From Corynebacterium sp. (GTDB lineage Bacteria; Actinomycetota; Actinomycetes; Mycobacteriales; Mycobacteriaceae): DNA of 46,082 nt. A model generated the notes under the pieces. The model was not told where the DNA came from. It saw nothing but the letters and a program-made list of their open reading frames with translations, and ran no database searches. How positions within the stretch are numbered: position 1 is the stretch's first letter; each line of letters starts with the position of its first letter. Shown piece after piece: positions 8,183 to 16,015 of this stretch. Made by a program: the position numbers and the translations under genes. The stretch is taken from contig NZ_JAUNUG010000023.1 in NCBI RefSeq assembly GCF_030538285.1, forward strand, positions 1-46,082, written 5' to 3'.

Positions 8183-8242
8183 GTGTGCCTCCTTCGGGGC
8201 ACCCCGGACGGGCGGTCCGACCCGCCCGTCCGAGGGAGTTGA

Positions 8243-9584
8243 TCAGCGAAGCGTCTCGAAGAGCTTGTCGAGCTCGACGTTGGCTGCCTGTGCGGCCTGC
8301 TCAACAGCAGTTCCGTTGGTGACGATGTCCTGGAACTCGTTCTCGATCACACGCTGGCTCGCCAGCAGACCAGCCTGCGGGACGGGGCCGTTCTCCATGC
8401 CGATCGCGGTGCCGTGACCCACGGCGTCGGAGATGACCTTGAGTTCGTTGCTGAACTTCTCCACCGTCGGGTCCGACAGGAACGTCGGGTCCTCCGCGAC
8501 CTCCTTCAGCGCCGGCAGCATGCCCACGGGCACCGACAGCAGGAAGGGCACGTAGTGCTTGGGCTCGTACAGGTACTTGATGAAGGCCTTGGCGATCTCG
8601 GGGGTGCTCAGAGTTCTCCCAGACCACCAGCGGGATGTTCGAGGTCTCATATCCGGTCGCCGCGTCGCCCTTCTTCAGGGTCGGCATCGGAGCAGCGGCG
8701 ATCTGGTCGAGCAGGTCAGGCCGGTTGGTCTGCACACCGCCGATCTGGAAGCCGGAGTTGAAGTCGAAGGCCGTCCGGCCCTGGTAGAACAGGGTGGCCT
8801 GGTCGAGGACGTTGAAGTTCACCGAGTCCTTCGGCGACACCGTCTGGTACAGGTCGGTCCAGTACTTGGCACCCTCGATGGCAGCCGGGCTGGCCAGGTT
8901 CGCCTTGTTGTCGTCGGTGAGCAGCCGCTCCCCGGCGCTACGGACGTAGAAGTTGAGCCAACGGGTCGCCATCATGTCGTTGGTCCCCATCGGCACCGAC
9001 AGACCGTAGGCCGCGCCGGCCTCACCTTGGCTGATCGTGGTGGCAGCAGTCTTCAGCTCATCCCACGTGGTGGGGACTTCCAGGTTGTACTTCGCCAGCA
9101 GGTCCTTGCGGTACCACATGACCTGGGCGTGGGAGTACAGGGGCACCGCGTAGGTCGCGCCCTCGCTGGTGACCTCCTTCAGCGGAGCCTCGTAGAAGCG
9201 GTCACGACCGATCTCGTCGATCAGGTCGTCCATCGGCACGATGGCCTCAGCGTCCAGCATCTCCACCACGTGGTTGGGCAGGGCGGTGGACAGGTCCGGG
9301 ACGTTCCCCGAGGCCAGACCCGTGGTCCACTTGGTGTAGAAGTCGGCCCACGAGAACGTCTCGATCTTGATCGAGACGCCCGGGTTGTCAGCGGTGAACT
9401 CATCGGCGGCGGCCTGGATCGTCTCGAGGCGGGGGCCCTGGGTGAACGAGTGCCAGAACGTGATCTCGCCTTCGAGGGCTCCGTCGTTCTGCGTCGGGGC
9501 CTGGGTGGCGGGAGCAGACCCACAACCGGCCATCATGGTCATTGCGGCGAGTGCGGCGGCGATTGCCGCGAGTGGCTTCCTCAT
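8243..9584 (-). pseudogene. extracellular sugar-binding lipoprotein (CUT1), frameshifted
   Basis: The gene starts at ATG 9584 behind an excellent AGGAGGA site. The N-terminus MRKPLAAIAAALAAMTMMAGCGS is a lipoprotein signal with the lipobox ending at Cys21, followed by EITFWHSFTQGP, the usual opening of a CUT1 binding protein. The first frame runs correctly to IPLVVWENSEHP and then turns to nonsense, while the true sequence (EIAKAFIKYLYEPKHYVPF... to LDKLFETLR) continues in another frame down to 8243. Removing one base from the run of five G (plus strand, 8600-8604) restores one protein of about 446 residues, the normal size. Either the gene is broken or the run is a sequencing error. It heads the transporter operon and would deliver the substrate to the two permeases. 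Confidence 0.85.
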
Positions 9585-9604
9585 TGTTCCTCCTCGGGGT
9601 AAGC

Positions 9605-9633
9605 CATCTGGGTTCGACGTCGAACCCGATGGA
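9605..9633. promoter_or_regulatory. extended palindrome in the leader of the transporter operon
   Basis: A perfect 18-bp palindrome, GGGTTCGACGTCGAACCC, lies at 9611-9628, flanked by CCATC and GATGG, which also pair if one base is left out. It sits 21-49 bp upstream of the binding-protein ATG. It may be an operator for a dimeric repressor (the central CG is LacI-like) or form a hairpin in the mRNA leader. The regulator encoded next door is of the AraC type, which usually binds direct repeats, so its binder may be encoded elsewhere. An AT-rich patch at about 9679-9702 further upstream may be part of the promoter region. Confidence 0.6.
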
Positions 9634-9719
9634 TCAACCGTAAGAATCGGAACCCGCCCCGGTCTCTAGCCAACGCGGCAATAATTAGCACAATACGATC
9701 AACTTGGCCCCTATCAGGC

Positions 9720-10601
9720 TCATTGTTGCTCGCGTGACACCGCCCGGTAGGCCTGCGGAGACACCCCGAAGACACCCTTGAACGCCCGCGCGAAGTAGTT
9801 CTGGTCGAAGTAGCCGACCTGACGCCCGATGTCGCCCACCCGCTCGCTGGTGATCAGCAGCATCCGCGCGGCCGTCATCATCCGCAGCTCGGTGACGAAC
9901 TCCCCGATCGTCTTGCCGGTGTGCGCCTTGAACAACCGGCGAAGCGCGGAAGGGCTCAGATCGGCTAGCCGGCACAGGGCATCGGTGTCTGCCTGCACGG
10001 TCGGATGGTGGGTGAGGAAGTCGACCACCGCCTCGATCCGGGGATCCCGCTTCACCGCGCTCCCCCGCCCCGGCGCCGGCACGGCCGACTGCACCTGGAG
10101 CAGCTGCTCCCGGCCCAGCGGCGGTGAGCTCTCAGCCGCCCTCTCCACCAGTTCGGCGATGATGAGCTCCAACAGGCCCCGGATCCGGAACACCCGCGCA
10201 CTCGAGGTAGACACCGCGGCCGCATGCAGCGCCTCGAAGCGATCACGAACCGGGGCTTCCGGCCCGAAGTGGGTAACGACCGGCACCCCGTAGTAGGCCG
10301 ACAGGAAGTCCGAGTCGCCCAGCTTGACCGAGGTGATGAATCGGATCGAGATGAAGGAGATCTCCCCACCCGTCGCCTGACAGGACAGCCGAGTGCCCTC
10401 GGGGATGAGCACGACATCACCCGGCCCCACTGCCACCGTCTCCCCGTCCAGCTGGAAGTCCGCAGTCCCGCGCGTGATCAGGCGTAACAACGAGTACGGG
10501 ACGCGGCTCTCGGGGTAGACCCATGAGCCCGAGAACTTGTACTGATCGGCCAACAGGAACGTGAACCGCAGACCGGCATACAACTCGTGGGGCTCAGCCA
10601 T
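9720..10601 (-). CDS. AraC-family transcriptional regulator
   Basis: 293 residues from ATG 10601, which overlaps the stop of the esterase gene by 8 bp; the longer frame beyond is shadow. The N-terminal half is a cupin sensor domain (TADFQLDGETVAVGPGDVVLIPEGTRLSCQ at about 46-76). The C-terminal hundred residues hold two helix-turn-helix motifs ending in the family signature VGDIGRQVGYFDQNYFARAFKGVFGVSPQAYR. The sensor probably binds the imported sugar or a breakdown product and activates the transporter operon that starts about 135 bp downstream. Coupling to the esterase places that enzyme in the same regulon. Confidence 0.92.
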   Translation of the reverse strand: MAEPHELYAGLRFTFLLADQYKFSGSWVYPESRVPYSLLRLITRGTADFQLDGETVAVGPGDVVLIPEGTRLSCQATGGEISFISIRFITSVKLGDSDFLSAYYGVPVVTHFGPEAPVRDRFEALHAAAVSTSSARVFRIRGLLELIIAELVERAAESSPPLGREQLLQVQSAVPAPGRGSAVKRDPRIEAVVDFLTHHPTVQADTDALCRLADLSPSALRRLFKAHTGKTIGEFVTELRMMTAARMLLITSERVGDIGRQVGYFDQNYFARAFKGVFGVSPQAYRAVSREQQ

Positions 10602-11616
10602 CCCCGGCCTCAGCGAGCACTTGGTCAGCGGGGCGGAGCGCGCGTCGCACGAACTCGTCGCGACAGGCAACCGTCGCCCTCGAGATCGCCGCCTCAGGAA
10701 CGACGCCCGGATAACCATGGAAGCCGCCAGCGAACATGTGCAGGTCCACCGACACCCCGGCCTCGGACAACCTTCGGGCATAGACGAGGCACTCGTCGCG
10801 GAAGCCCTCAGCTGAACCCACATCAATGTAGGTGTGCGGCAAACCAGCAGGATCAGCCACGCGGGCGGGAGCGGCGTAGTGCGAGACATCCGGACCGCCA
10901 CGGCGGTCGCCCAACAAGGCCGACCACGCGAACCAGCTCGCCCCTCGATCCCAAGCACCCTCGTCATCCAGCATCCGGCTGCTCGCCGTTTCGAACCGGT
11001 CATCCAACATCGGACACAGCAGCACCTGATGGCTCAGGTGAGGGAAGCCACGATCACGTGCCATCAGGGCGACCCCCGCGGCCAGACCGCCTCCCGCGCT
11101 CACCCCCGCCACCAGCATCCGATTCGGATCGACTCCCAGTTCCTTGGCATTCTGCGCAACCCACGCCAGCCCCGCGTAGCAATCCTCAATCGGGGCCGGA
11201 TCAGGATGCTCAGGAGCCAACCGGTACTCGATAGTCACCAGGATCGCCAATCCCTCAACCACGTACCGCACGAACGGGTCGATGCCAGACCACCGATCAC
11301 CCAACACCGTGCCCCCACCGTGCATGTAGCAGATAGCGGGCAACGGACCCGTCTGGGCAACAGGCCGCACCAACGACAACGGGACCTCGCGCTCCTCGGA
11401 GTGCTCGTCAGTCGTGTACTCCTCCACCCGAACGGCGTCGCTGGTGACGACCCCATCGGGTCTCCGACCCTCAAGTGCGGCACGTCGCCAGACCTCCAGC
11501 GATTCGGCCGAGAGGCTCGGCACACCCGCCCGAAGGACCGCAAGCGGGGCCACGAGTTCCGGATCAAACGCAGGACGAACAGGGGTATCGGGGAAGCACG
11601 CGGTCGAATCGTTCAT
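10594..11616 (-). CDS. alpha/beta-hydrolase, hormone-sensitive-lipase-type esterase
   Basis: 340 residues from ATG 11616, which has a GAGAAGGGG site. The family IV esterase marks are all present: the oxyanion HGGG in ICYMHGGGTVLGDR (about 95), the nucleophile elbow GVSAGGG, the acid in DVGSAEGFRDE and the catalytic His in MFAGGFHGYPG. Its length is normal. It precedes the AraC regulator with an 8-bp overlap, upstream of a sialic-acid-type operon. Removing O-acyl groups from sialic acids is an attractive role, but known sialate O-acetylesterases are of the SGNH type, so this is only inference from position. A decayed relative of its 3' end survives at 12040-12320. Confidence 0.88.
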   Translation of the reverse strand: MNDSTACFPDTPVRPAFDPELVAPLAVLRAGVPSLSAESLEVWRRAALEGRRPDGVVTSDAVRVEEYTTDEHSEEREVPLSLVRPVAQTGPLPAICYMHGGGTVLGDRWSGIDPFVRYVVEGLAILVTIEYRLAPEHPDPAPIEDCYAGLAWVAQNAKELGVDPNRMLVAGVSAGGGLAAGVALMARDRGFPHLSHQVLLCPMLDDRFETASSRMLDDEGAWDRGASWFAWSALLGDRRGGPDVSHYAAPARVADPAGLPHTYIDVGSAEGFRDECLVYARRLSEAGVSVDLHMFAGGFHGYPGVVPEAAISRATVACRDEFVRRALRPADQVLAEAGDG

Positions 11617-11848
11617 GGGCACCCCTTCTCTGTCATGTCCGGCCCATCTTCCCAGTACGAAGACGCCATGGACCTCAAGGCTGAGCGGGCCGCCGGAGCG
11701 GGTTCGAGGCCCCTGGCCGAGTTGGCGCCCAAAGCGGCACCGATCGTCGGGCTCTCCAGAGCTCATGAAACACCCGCCGGGTTTGATCATCTTGCCGTGG
11801 GGGCTCGACGAATTTGAAGGTCTCCTGACCCTTGCTCAGTCTCGAACA

Positions 11849-11999
11849 GGCAACCATCGGACTCGATTTGGACCCTCCCCCATGGGCCCAACGTCCTCCG
11901 AAACCCCTAGTCGCCACGCGCAAAGCAGCCCTCCGACATTGCCCCTAGCGGGCCCACGGACCCGAGATGTGGCACGTGGTCGGCACCAATGTCGGTACC
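11849..11999. repeat. right copy of the diverged ~150-bp direct repeat
   Basis: This is the partner of 2673-2828, in the same orientation and ending at the same GGTACC (11994-11999). The inverted repeat at its right end is GGCACC-N6-GGTACC. It occupies part of the 420-bp space between the esterase start (11616) and the esterase relic (from 12040). The rest of that space, 11617-11848, should hold the esterase promoter, but I could not place one with confidence and see no gene. Confidence 0.85.
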
Positions 12000-12039
12000 G
12001 CGGACGCATCGTTGGATCGGGTTCGCGCCGCCGGTGCAC

Positions 12040-12320
12040 GCCCCTGTCGGATGCCGGGCGCCATTCGCGACGAGGTCCGTGGCTAGTTGCACTTCGGCAA
12101 CTGAGCGCGTGCCGGATGTAACCGCAAGCGTGGCCCGAGGCACGTGTGCGACAGGTGCGCTGGCGTCGTAGCCGTGGAAGCCTCCCGCATACATGTGGAA
12201 GTCAACACTCGCGCCCGCCTGAGAGAGCCTCATCGCGTAGAGCATGGCCTCGTCGCGGAATGTCTCGGCCGAGCCGACCTCGCGTGTGGGCTTCTCGGTG
12301 GGTAACCCAGCGGCTTCCAC
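12040..12320 (-). pseudogene. relic of an HSL-type esterase (C-terminal part)
   Basis: Reading on the minus strand from about 12320, the frame gives AAGLPTEKP...VGSAETFRDEAMLYAMRLSQAGASVDFHMYAGGFHGYDASAPVAHVPRATLAV. This matches the C-terminal part of the intact esterase at 10594-11616 (VGSAEGFRDECLVYARRLSEAGVSVDLHMFAGGFHGYPG). Only the last third remains: the HGGG and GxSxG parts are absent upstream and the frame runs on into the repeat without a proper end. It is a paralogous remnant, not a recent copy, as many positions differ. The left boundary is approximate. Confidence 0.8.
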
Positions 12321-12507
12321 GTTGAATCACAGCGGTGTAATCTTGCTGCCAAGACCAGACCCAGAGGTCTCGGGAATTCCCCCTCGAGGCCGCAAGAGTG
12401 GGAGGCCGGCCTGCCACACCGCAGGCCGGACAAGTGCGTGCAGGCCAAGCTGACACCAATGCTGAAGCCCTGGGGGGTGTGACCCAGAGCAGATGCGAGG
12501 TGTTTGC

Positions 12508-12657
12508 ATGTGGGACTTGCTCATCCTGTTGGGCGCGGCTGGGGCGCTCAAGTACGCCAAGGACATCGCCCTCCACTACATGGCGTTGCGGGGCTCCAGG
12601 CCGAAGGAGCGTCCGGAGATCTTGAGGGCGATGCGGTCACAGCGCCGTGTGGAGTAG
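12508..12657 (+). CDS. small membrane-associated protein of 49 residues
   Basis: The frame from ATG 12508 reads MWDLLILLGAAGALKYAKDI and continues through a helical stretch to a basic tail (RPKERPEILRAMRSQRRVE), closed by TAG at 12655. GAGGTG at 12497-12502 is well placed as a ribosome binding site; an upstream in-frame ATG at 12493 lacks one. The first 20 residues could form a short membrane helix. I do not recognise the family. Small proteins with one hydrophobic helix and a basic tail are common in actinobacterial mobile elements. It is too short for comparison by eye. Confidence 0.5.
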   Translation: MWDLLILLGAAGALKYAKDIALHYMALRGSRPKERPEILRAMRSQRRVE

Positions 12658-12767
12658 TAGCCCACCCGACGCAGTTGCCAGAGTCTTGACTACGCCAGAC
12701 ACCGCGAGTCTCCGCACCGTGAAGACCCGCTTCGGGAAGTTCGCCCCAGCTCTCTTACGTTCATGCC

Positions 12768-13103
12768 ATGACGAACACCGCAAACGCCCTCTCCGTTACC
12801 TGCCCGACCTGCCCCGCCGCCGTTGACGCCAAGTGCACGACGAACACCGGCAAGCCCTCGCCGTTCCACACCGTCCGCACCCGGCTCGCCGTTGACGAGG
12901 CCGCACGCATCGCCGCAGCCGTGGCCGAGTCGCTGGCGAAGAAGCCGCCCGACGGCGCGAAGAAGCCCCGCACGAAGAAGGCCTGCTCCGCCACCTGGGC
13001 CTCATGCGAGACTCCCGGGCTGCGCGTTCAAACGCTCACAGCTCCCCTACGAACGACGGCAGACACGAGGCAGCATCACCGTCGGAACTCTGCCATCCGG
13101 TGA
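12768..13103 (+). CDS. small zinc-finger protein of mobile-element type
   Basis: From ATG 12768 the first 45 residues contain CPTCPAAVDAKCTTNTGKPSPFHTVR, a C-x2-C...C...H arrangement seen in short zinc-binding domains of actinobacterial phages and integrative elements. A helical, lysine-rich stretch follows (AARIAAAVAESLAKKPPDGAKKPRTKK). The last 40 residues have little character. The 3' end overlaps the convergent gene at 13076 by 28 bp. A DNA- or RNA-binding accessory role is plausible but not shown. Confidence 0.6.
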   Translation: MTNTANALSVTCPTCPAAVDAKCTTNTGKPSPFHTVRTRLAVDEAARIAAAVAESLAKKPPDGAKKPRTKKACSATWASCETPGLRVQTLTAPLRTTADTRQHHRRNSAIR

Positions 13104-14494
13104 TTCGACTGTCCCAGTGATGAGCTTGGCTGAATCCTGATGCGATCCCGGGTCAGCGCCAGCCCGTGCATGGTCTCGTACTGCGGCTTCGCCGTGCTCA
13201 AGCTGCCTGTGATGTGGCGTGCCGCCGCGTGTTGGTGTTTGGCGGCCTGCCGGCTGGTCTCGGCAAGGTCGATGGCTTCGGGAGTGGGTTTCGTGAGGAT
13301 GTGCCAGTCGACGGACACGCCGACTGCTGGGGCGCCGTCGGGTTGGGCTACCCATCGGATGCGGTAGAAGTCCGGGTCCATTTCGCGCGCTTTGTCGGTG
13401 GTGATCCAGAGGCGTCCCTGGCCGATGGCCAGGTCTCGGACGGTCCTGTTGAGGGCCTCGCCGACCCACGCCGCGCGGTGGGCAAGGGTGTAGGCGAGGG
13501 TGTCGAGGTGATCGACCGTGTAGAGCTGACGCAGGCGCTCCGGGGCGTGCCAGCCCGACGGTCCCCGTAGGTCGGCTGAGACGTAGCTGCGGAGTTCTCG
13601 GGAAGCGCTGATGTAGTCACGCGCGCGGGGCCCGCCCATGCGGATATCGGTCGGCCACTCGGCGGTCTTCTTCCAACCAGCGATGGCACCCATGAGCTCG
13701 TCCGTGACTCCCCGATCTCCCGCCGAGGTTCCGGCGCGGGTGATGTGCCCGGTGGCTGCGGTGAGGATAGCCATGTCCGAGGCGAGCATGGCCAAGGTTC
13801 CGCTGGTGACCATGCGTCGGAAGAGCGCTTGCTCGGCTTCGTCTGCCCAGCGGGCAAGCGCGCCCAGCAGGGATGGCTCGTCGATGGGGGTGGCGCTGAC
13901 GTGGTCCAGACCGCCGCGCCGGGTCTCAGGGTCGGACTGGGCTTCGTACTGGCACAGGGCGACAACGTGGCGGATCGATCGTGCAAAGCGGGTGGCGGGC
14001 GCGTGGTTGGCCTCGAGGCGTTGGAGCGTCCACTGCCCGATCGCGTAGGTGGCCGCCAGCAGGTTGCCCTGCAGCCCGGTGGCGCCCGGATCATCGCGGT
14101 CACGCCACTGGTAGACCGGCGGGTACACCTTGGCGTTGGTGTAGAACCACTTCTCCGGTGCTTGGACTTGGAAGGGTGGCCGATTGGTGACCAGCAGGTC
14201 GGCAATGGCACCGACGATGAGGGTGGCGTCCTCAAGGCGCGGGTCGGGTGTGGTCGTGTTCCGGGTGGGCCCGTGCAAGGGACGCAGCATGGACAGGTAG
14301 TGGTCACGCTGGGCCTCGCCGACGCCATCAATGTCGTAGGGAAGGGCGCTCAGCGCTGCCTCGAGGCGGCTGCTGAGCGCGGCCCAGCCTGCGGCGAGGT
14401 GGGCGATCTCGGCCGGCTGGGGTGCTCCCGTGGGGTCGAGATCGTAGGCCGTCTTGTGGAGGCGGTCGAGCAAGCGGCCGATGGTGGCGGTCAT
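13076..14494 (-). CDS. hypothetical protein of the mobilisation module
   Basis: 472 residues, mostly predicted helical from its composition, with no signal peptide or membrane span. I do not recognise the family and see no catalytic motif. It starts MTATIGRLLDRLHKTAYDLD; the middle has tryptophan-rich stretches (EKWFYTNAKVYPPVYQWRDRDD). Its start overlaps the stop of the 88-residue gene upstream by 4 bp, making it the last gene of a minus-strand string (17365 down to 13076) with several overlapping junctions. That string is divergent from the relaxase gene, so a role in transfer or element maintenance is likely by position. Confidence 0.8.
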   Translation of the reverse strand: MTATIGRLLDRLHKTAYDLDPTGAPQPAEIAHLAAGWAALSSRLEAALSALPYDIDGVGEAQRDHYLSMLRPLHGPTRNTTTPDPRLEDATLIVGAIADLLVTNRPPFQVQAPEKWFYTNAKVYPPVYQWRDRDDPGATGLQGNLLAATYAIGQWTLQRLEANHAPATRFARSIRHVVALCQYEAQSDPETRRGGLDHVSATPIDEPSLLGALARWADEAEQALFRRMVTSGTLAMLASDMAILTAATGHITRAGTSAGDRGVTDELMGAIAGWKKTAEWPTDIRMGGPRARDYISASRELRSYVSADLRGPSGWHAPERLRQLYTVDHLDTLAYTLAHRAAWVGEALNRTVRDLAIGQGRLWITTDKAREMDPDFYRIRWVAQPDGAPAVGVSVDWHILTKPTPEAIDLAETSRQAAKHQHAAARHITGSLSTAKPQYETMHGLALTRDRIRIQPSSSLGQSNHRMAEFRR

Positions 14495-14757
14495 GATGCC
14501 TGCCCAGCGAGCGCCTCGGCGAGCCAGTCACGGAGCTGCTCAGTGTCCGGAATCTGCTCCAGGAGCGCGAGAGCCTGCTCGACGCAGGCGCGCGGGCTGA
14601 GCGGGGCCACCGAACTCCAGGGCGGAGGTGCGTCGGCCAGGTCCTCGAGGTCGACCTCGGCGTCGATGAGGGCGGCTTGGGCGAACTCGTCGGTGAACTC
14701 GCCGCTGGTGCGTGCCTGGCGGACCAGCCCCAGAACGAGGGTGAGGTGGTCGGTCAT
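14491..14757 (-). CDS. small acidic hypothetical protein
   Basis: 88 residues, rich in Asp and Glu (EFTDEFAQAALIDAEVDLEDLADAPPPW) and apparently helical, with a conserved-looking tail LRDWLAEALAGQAS. It overlaps both neighbours by 4 bp (ATGA-type junctions at 14491-14494 and 14754-14757), so it is translated in step with them. I do not recognise the family. An acidic partner protein for a neighbouring gene product is one possibility, without direct evidence. Confidence 0.75.
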   Translation of the reverse strand: MTDHLTLVLGLVRQARTSGEFTDEFAQAALIDAEVDLEDLADAPPPWSSVAPLSPRACVEQALALLEQIPDTEQLRDWLAEALAGQAS

Positions 14758-15332
14758 CGTCCCACTCCCCTGCCCAGCCGGCTGGCACCCAACGTCAGCT
14801 GCATCCGGTCCGGTTTCCGTGCCATCGAGATGGCGGGGGTCTCCTGGCGTGTGGGGGCCGGGGTGGTGAGCCCACGCTGGGCCAGTCGCGTGGCGAGTGC
14901 CTCGACGAGGTCGACTCCTTGTTCGTCGACGTCGCGGACGGCGTGGTCGAGGGCCACCAGCAGCGAGGTGCGGAGCCGGACGACGAGGGGACGTTGGGCT
15001 TGGCGGACGGCGTCGACGGCATGCGGGCTGTCTCCCAGGACGGTCTCGGTGTCCAAGGTGCTGAGTTGTTGGTCGATCGTCGTGTGGAGCTTGGCCAGCA
15101 GCGGCGGGTCGTCGAGCCAGTCGGGGTGCGCGTCAACCGAGCGGATGAGTGCGGCGACTTCGGCGGGGGGTGCCTGACGCAGGAGGGTGGGGTTGTCGGT
15201 GAACTCGGTCACCCAGTCCTGGTAGGTGTCGGGGTCGCGAAGTTCGGCGGTCCGTTCCTCGTGCTGCAGGTCACGGGCGTCTTGCCGGGTGAGGACGAGC
15301 ATTGCGTAGGTGGCCTGACTGATGCGGCTCAT
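14754..15332 (-). CDS. hypothetical protein, tandem paralogue A
   Basis: 192 residues from ATG 15332, which overlaps the stop of the upstream paralogue by 4 bp. It aligns along its first 155 residues with the product of 15329-15928: both have a LTRQDARDL / LARRDARDL opening, then W-V-x-x-F/Q, L-R-x-A-P-x-E-V-A, DAHPxWxDDPxxL, HAVDxxRQAQ, and end the shared part with RLAxRGL. The C-terminal tail (TRQETPAISMARKPDRMQLTLGASRLG) is specific to this copy. No known domain is evident. The protein looks all-helical and soluble. The pair probably arose by duplication and may form a heteromer. Confidence 0.8.
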   Translation of the reverse strand: MSRISQATYAMLVLTRQDARDLQHEERTAELRDPDTYQDWVTEFTDNPTLLRQAPPAEVAALIRSVDAHPDWLDDPPLLAKLHTTIDQQLSTLDTETVLGDSPHAVDAVRQAQRPLVVRLRTSLLVALDHAVRDVDEQGVDLVEALATRLAQRGLTTPAPTRQETPAISMARKPDRMQLTLGASRLGRGVGR

Positions 15333-15928
15333 CGTGCGAGTCCCCGCACCTGTGCGGTGGGTTCCCACCCGGTGTCTTGGCCTCGGTCGACGCCGGCGGC
15401 TCGGCTGCCGGGCTTGATGTGTTCGAAGGGTTCACCGAGCTCAGGGTCGGTGGTGATGAGTCCGCGTTCGGCGAGTCGGTTGGCGAACGCAGTCTGGATG
15501 GAACTGCCGGTGCGAGAGACGTCTTGGTGGGCTTGGTCCATGGCAGCGAGGACGCTCGCGCGGAAGGTGGCCAAGTCGGGGTTCTGGGCTTGCCGGATGG
15601 TGTCGACCGCGTGGGCGCGACTTCCCCGCACGACCTGGTGGTCGAAGTCGCCGAGCTGGGCGACGATGTTGGCTCGCACCTGGTGGAGGGTGCGGGGGTC
15701 ATCGACCCAGCCGGGGTGGGCGTCCAGGGTGCGCAGAAGGACGGCCACTTCGACCGGAGCCGCGGTGCGGAGCATCGTGGGGTCGGCCGCGAACTGGGCG
15801 ACCCAGTGGTTGAACCGCATCGGGTCGGTGCGGGCGATGGCCTGCTCGGCTTCGTCCAGGTCTCTGGCATCCCTGCGGGCCAGGGCGATCATCATGTTCC
15901 TGGAGTCGTTGACGGCTGGCTGGGTCAT
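15329..15928 (-). CDS. hypothetical protein, tandem paralogue B
   Basis: 199 residues from ATG 15928. It is the upstream member of a tandem pair (see the shared motifs in the 14754-15332 gene) and differs mainly at the N-terminus (MTQPAVNDSRNMM) and in its C-terminal tail (EHIKPGSRAAGVDRGQDTGWEPTAQVRGLAR). No catalytic residues or membrane segments stand out. The RDARDL motif and the central DAHPGWVDDP motif are the best handles for finding relatives. An 87-bp gap separates it from the gene upstream, where a separate promoter could lie. Confidence 0.8.
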   Translation of the reverse strand: MTQPAVNDSRNMMIALARRDARDLDEAEQAIARTDPMRFNHWVAQFAADPTMLRTAAPVEVAVLLRTLDAHPGWVDDPRTLHQVRANIVAQLGDFDHQVVRGSRAHAVDTIRQAQNPDLATFRASVLAAMDQAHQDVSRTGSSIQTAFANRLAERGLITTDPELGEPFEHIKPGSRAAGVDRGQDTGWEPTAQVRGLAR

Positions 15929-16015
15929 GGTTTCCCTCCCGAGGACTGGGTTCTCCTCGACAAGCAGCCGAACCGTCCTTGAGGGACACCCGTGGGATCT
16001 TGTCCTTGTGTTGGG

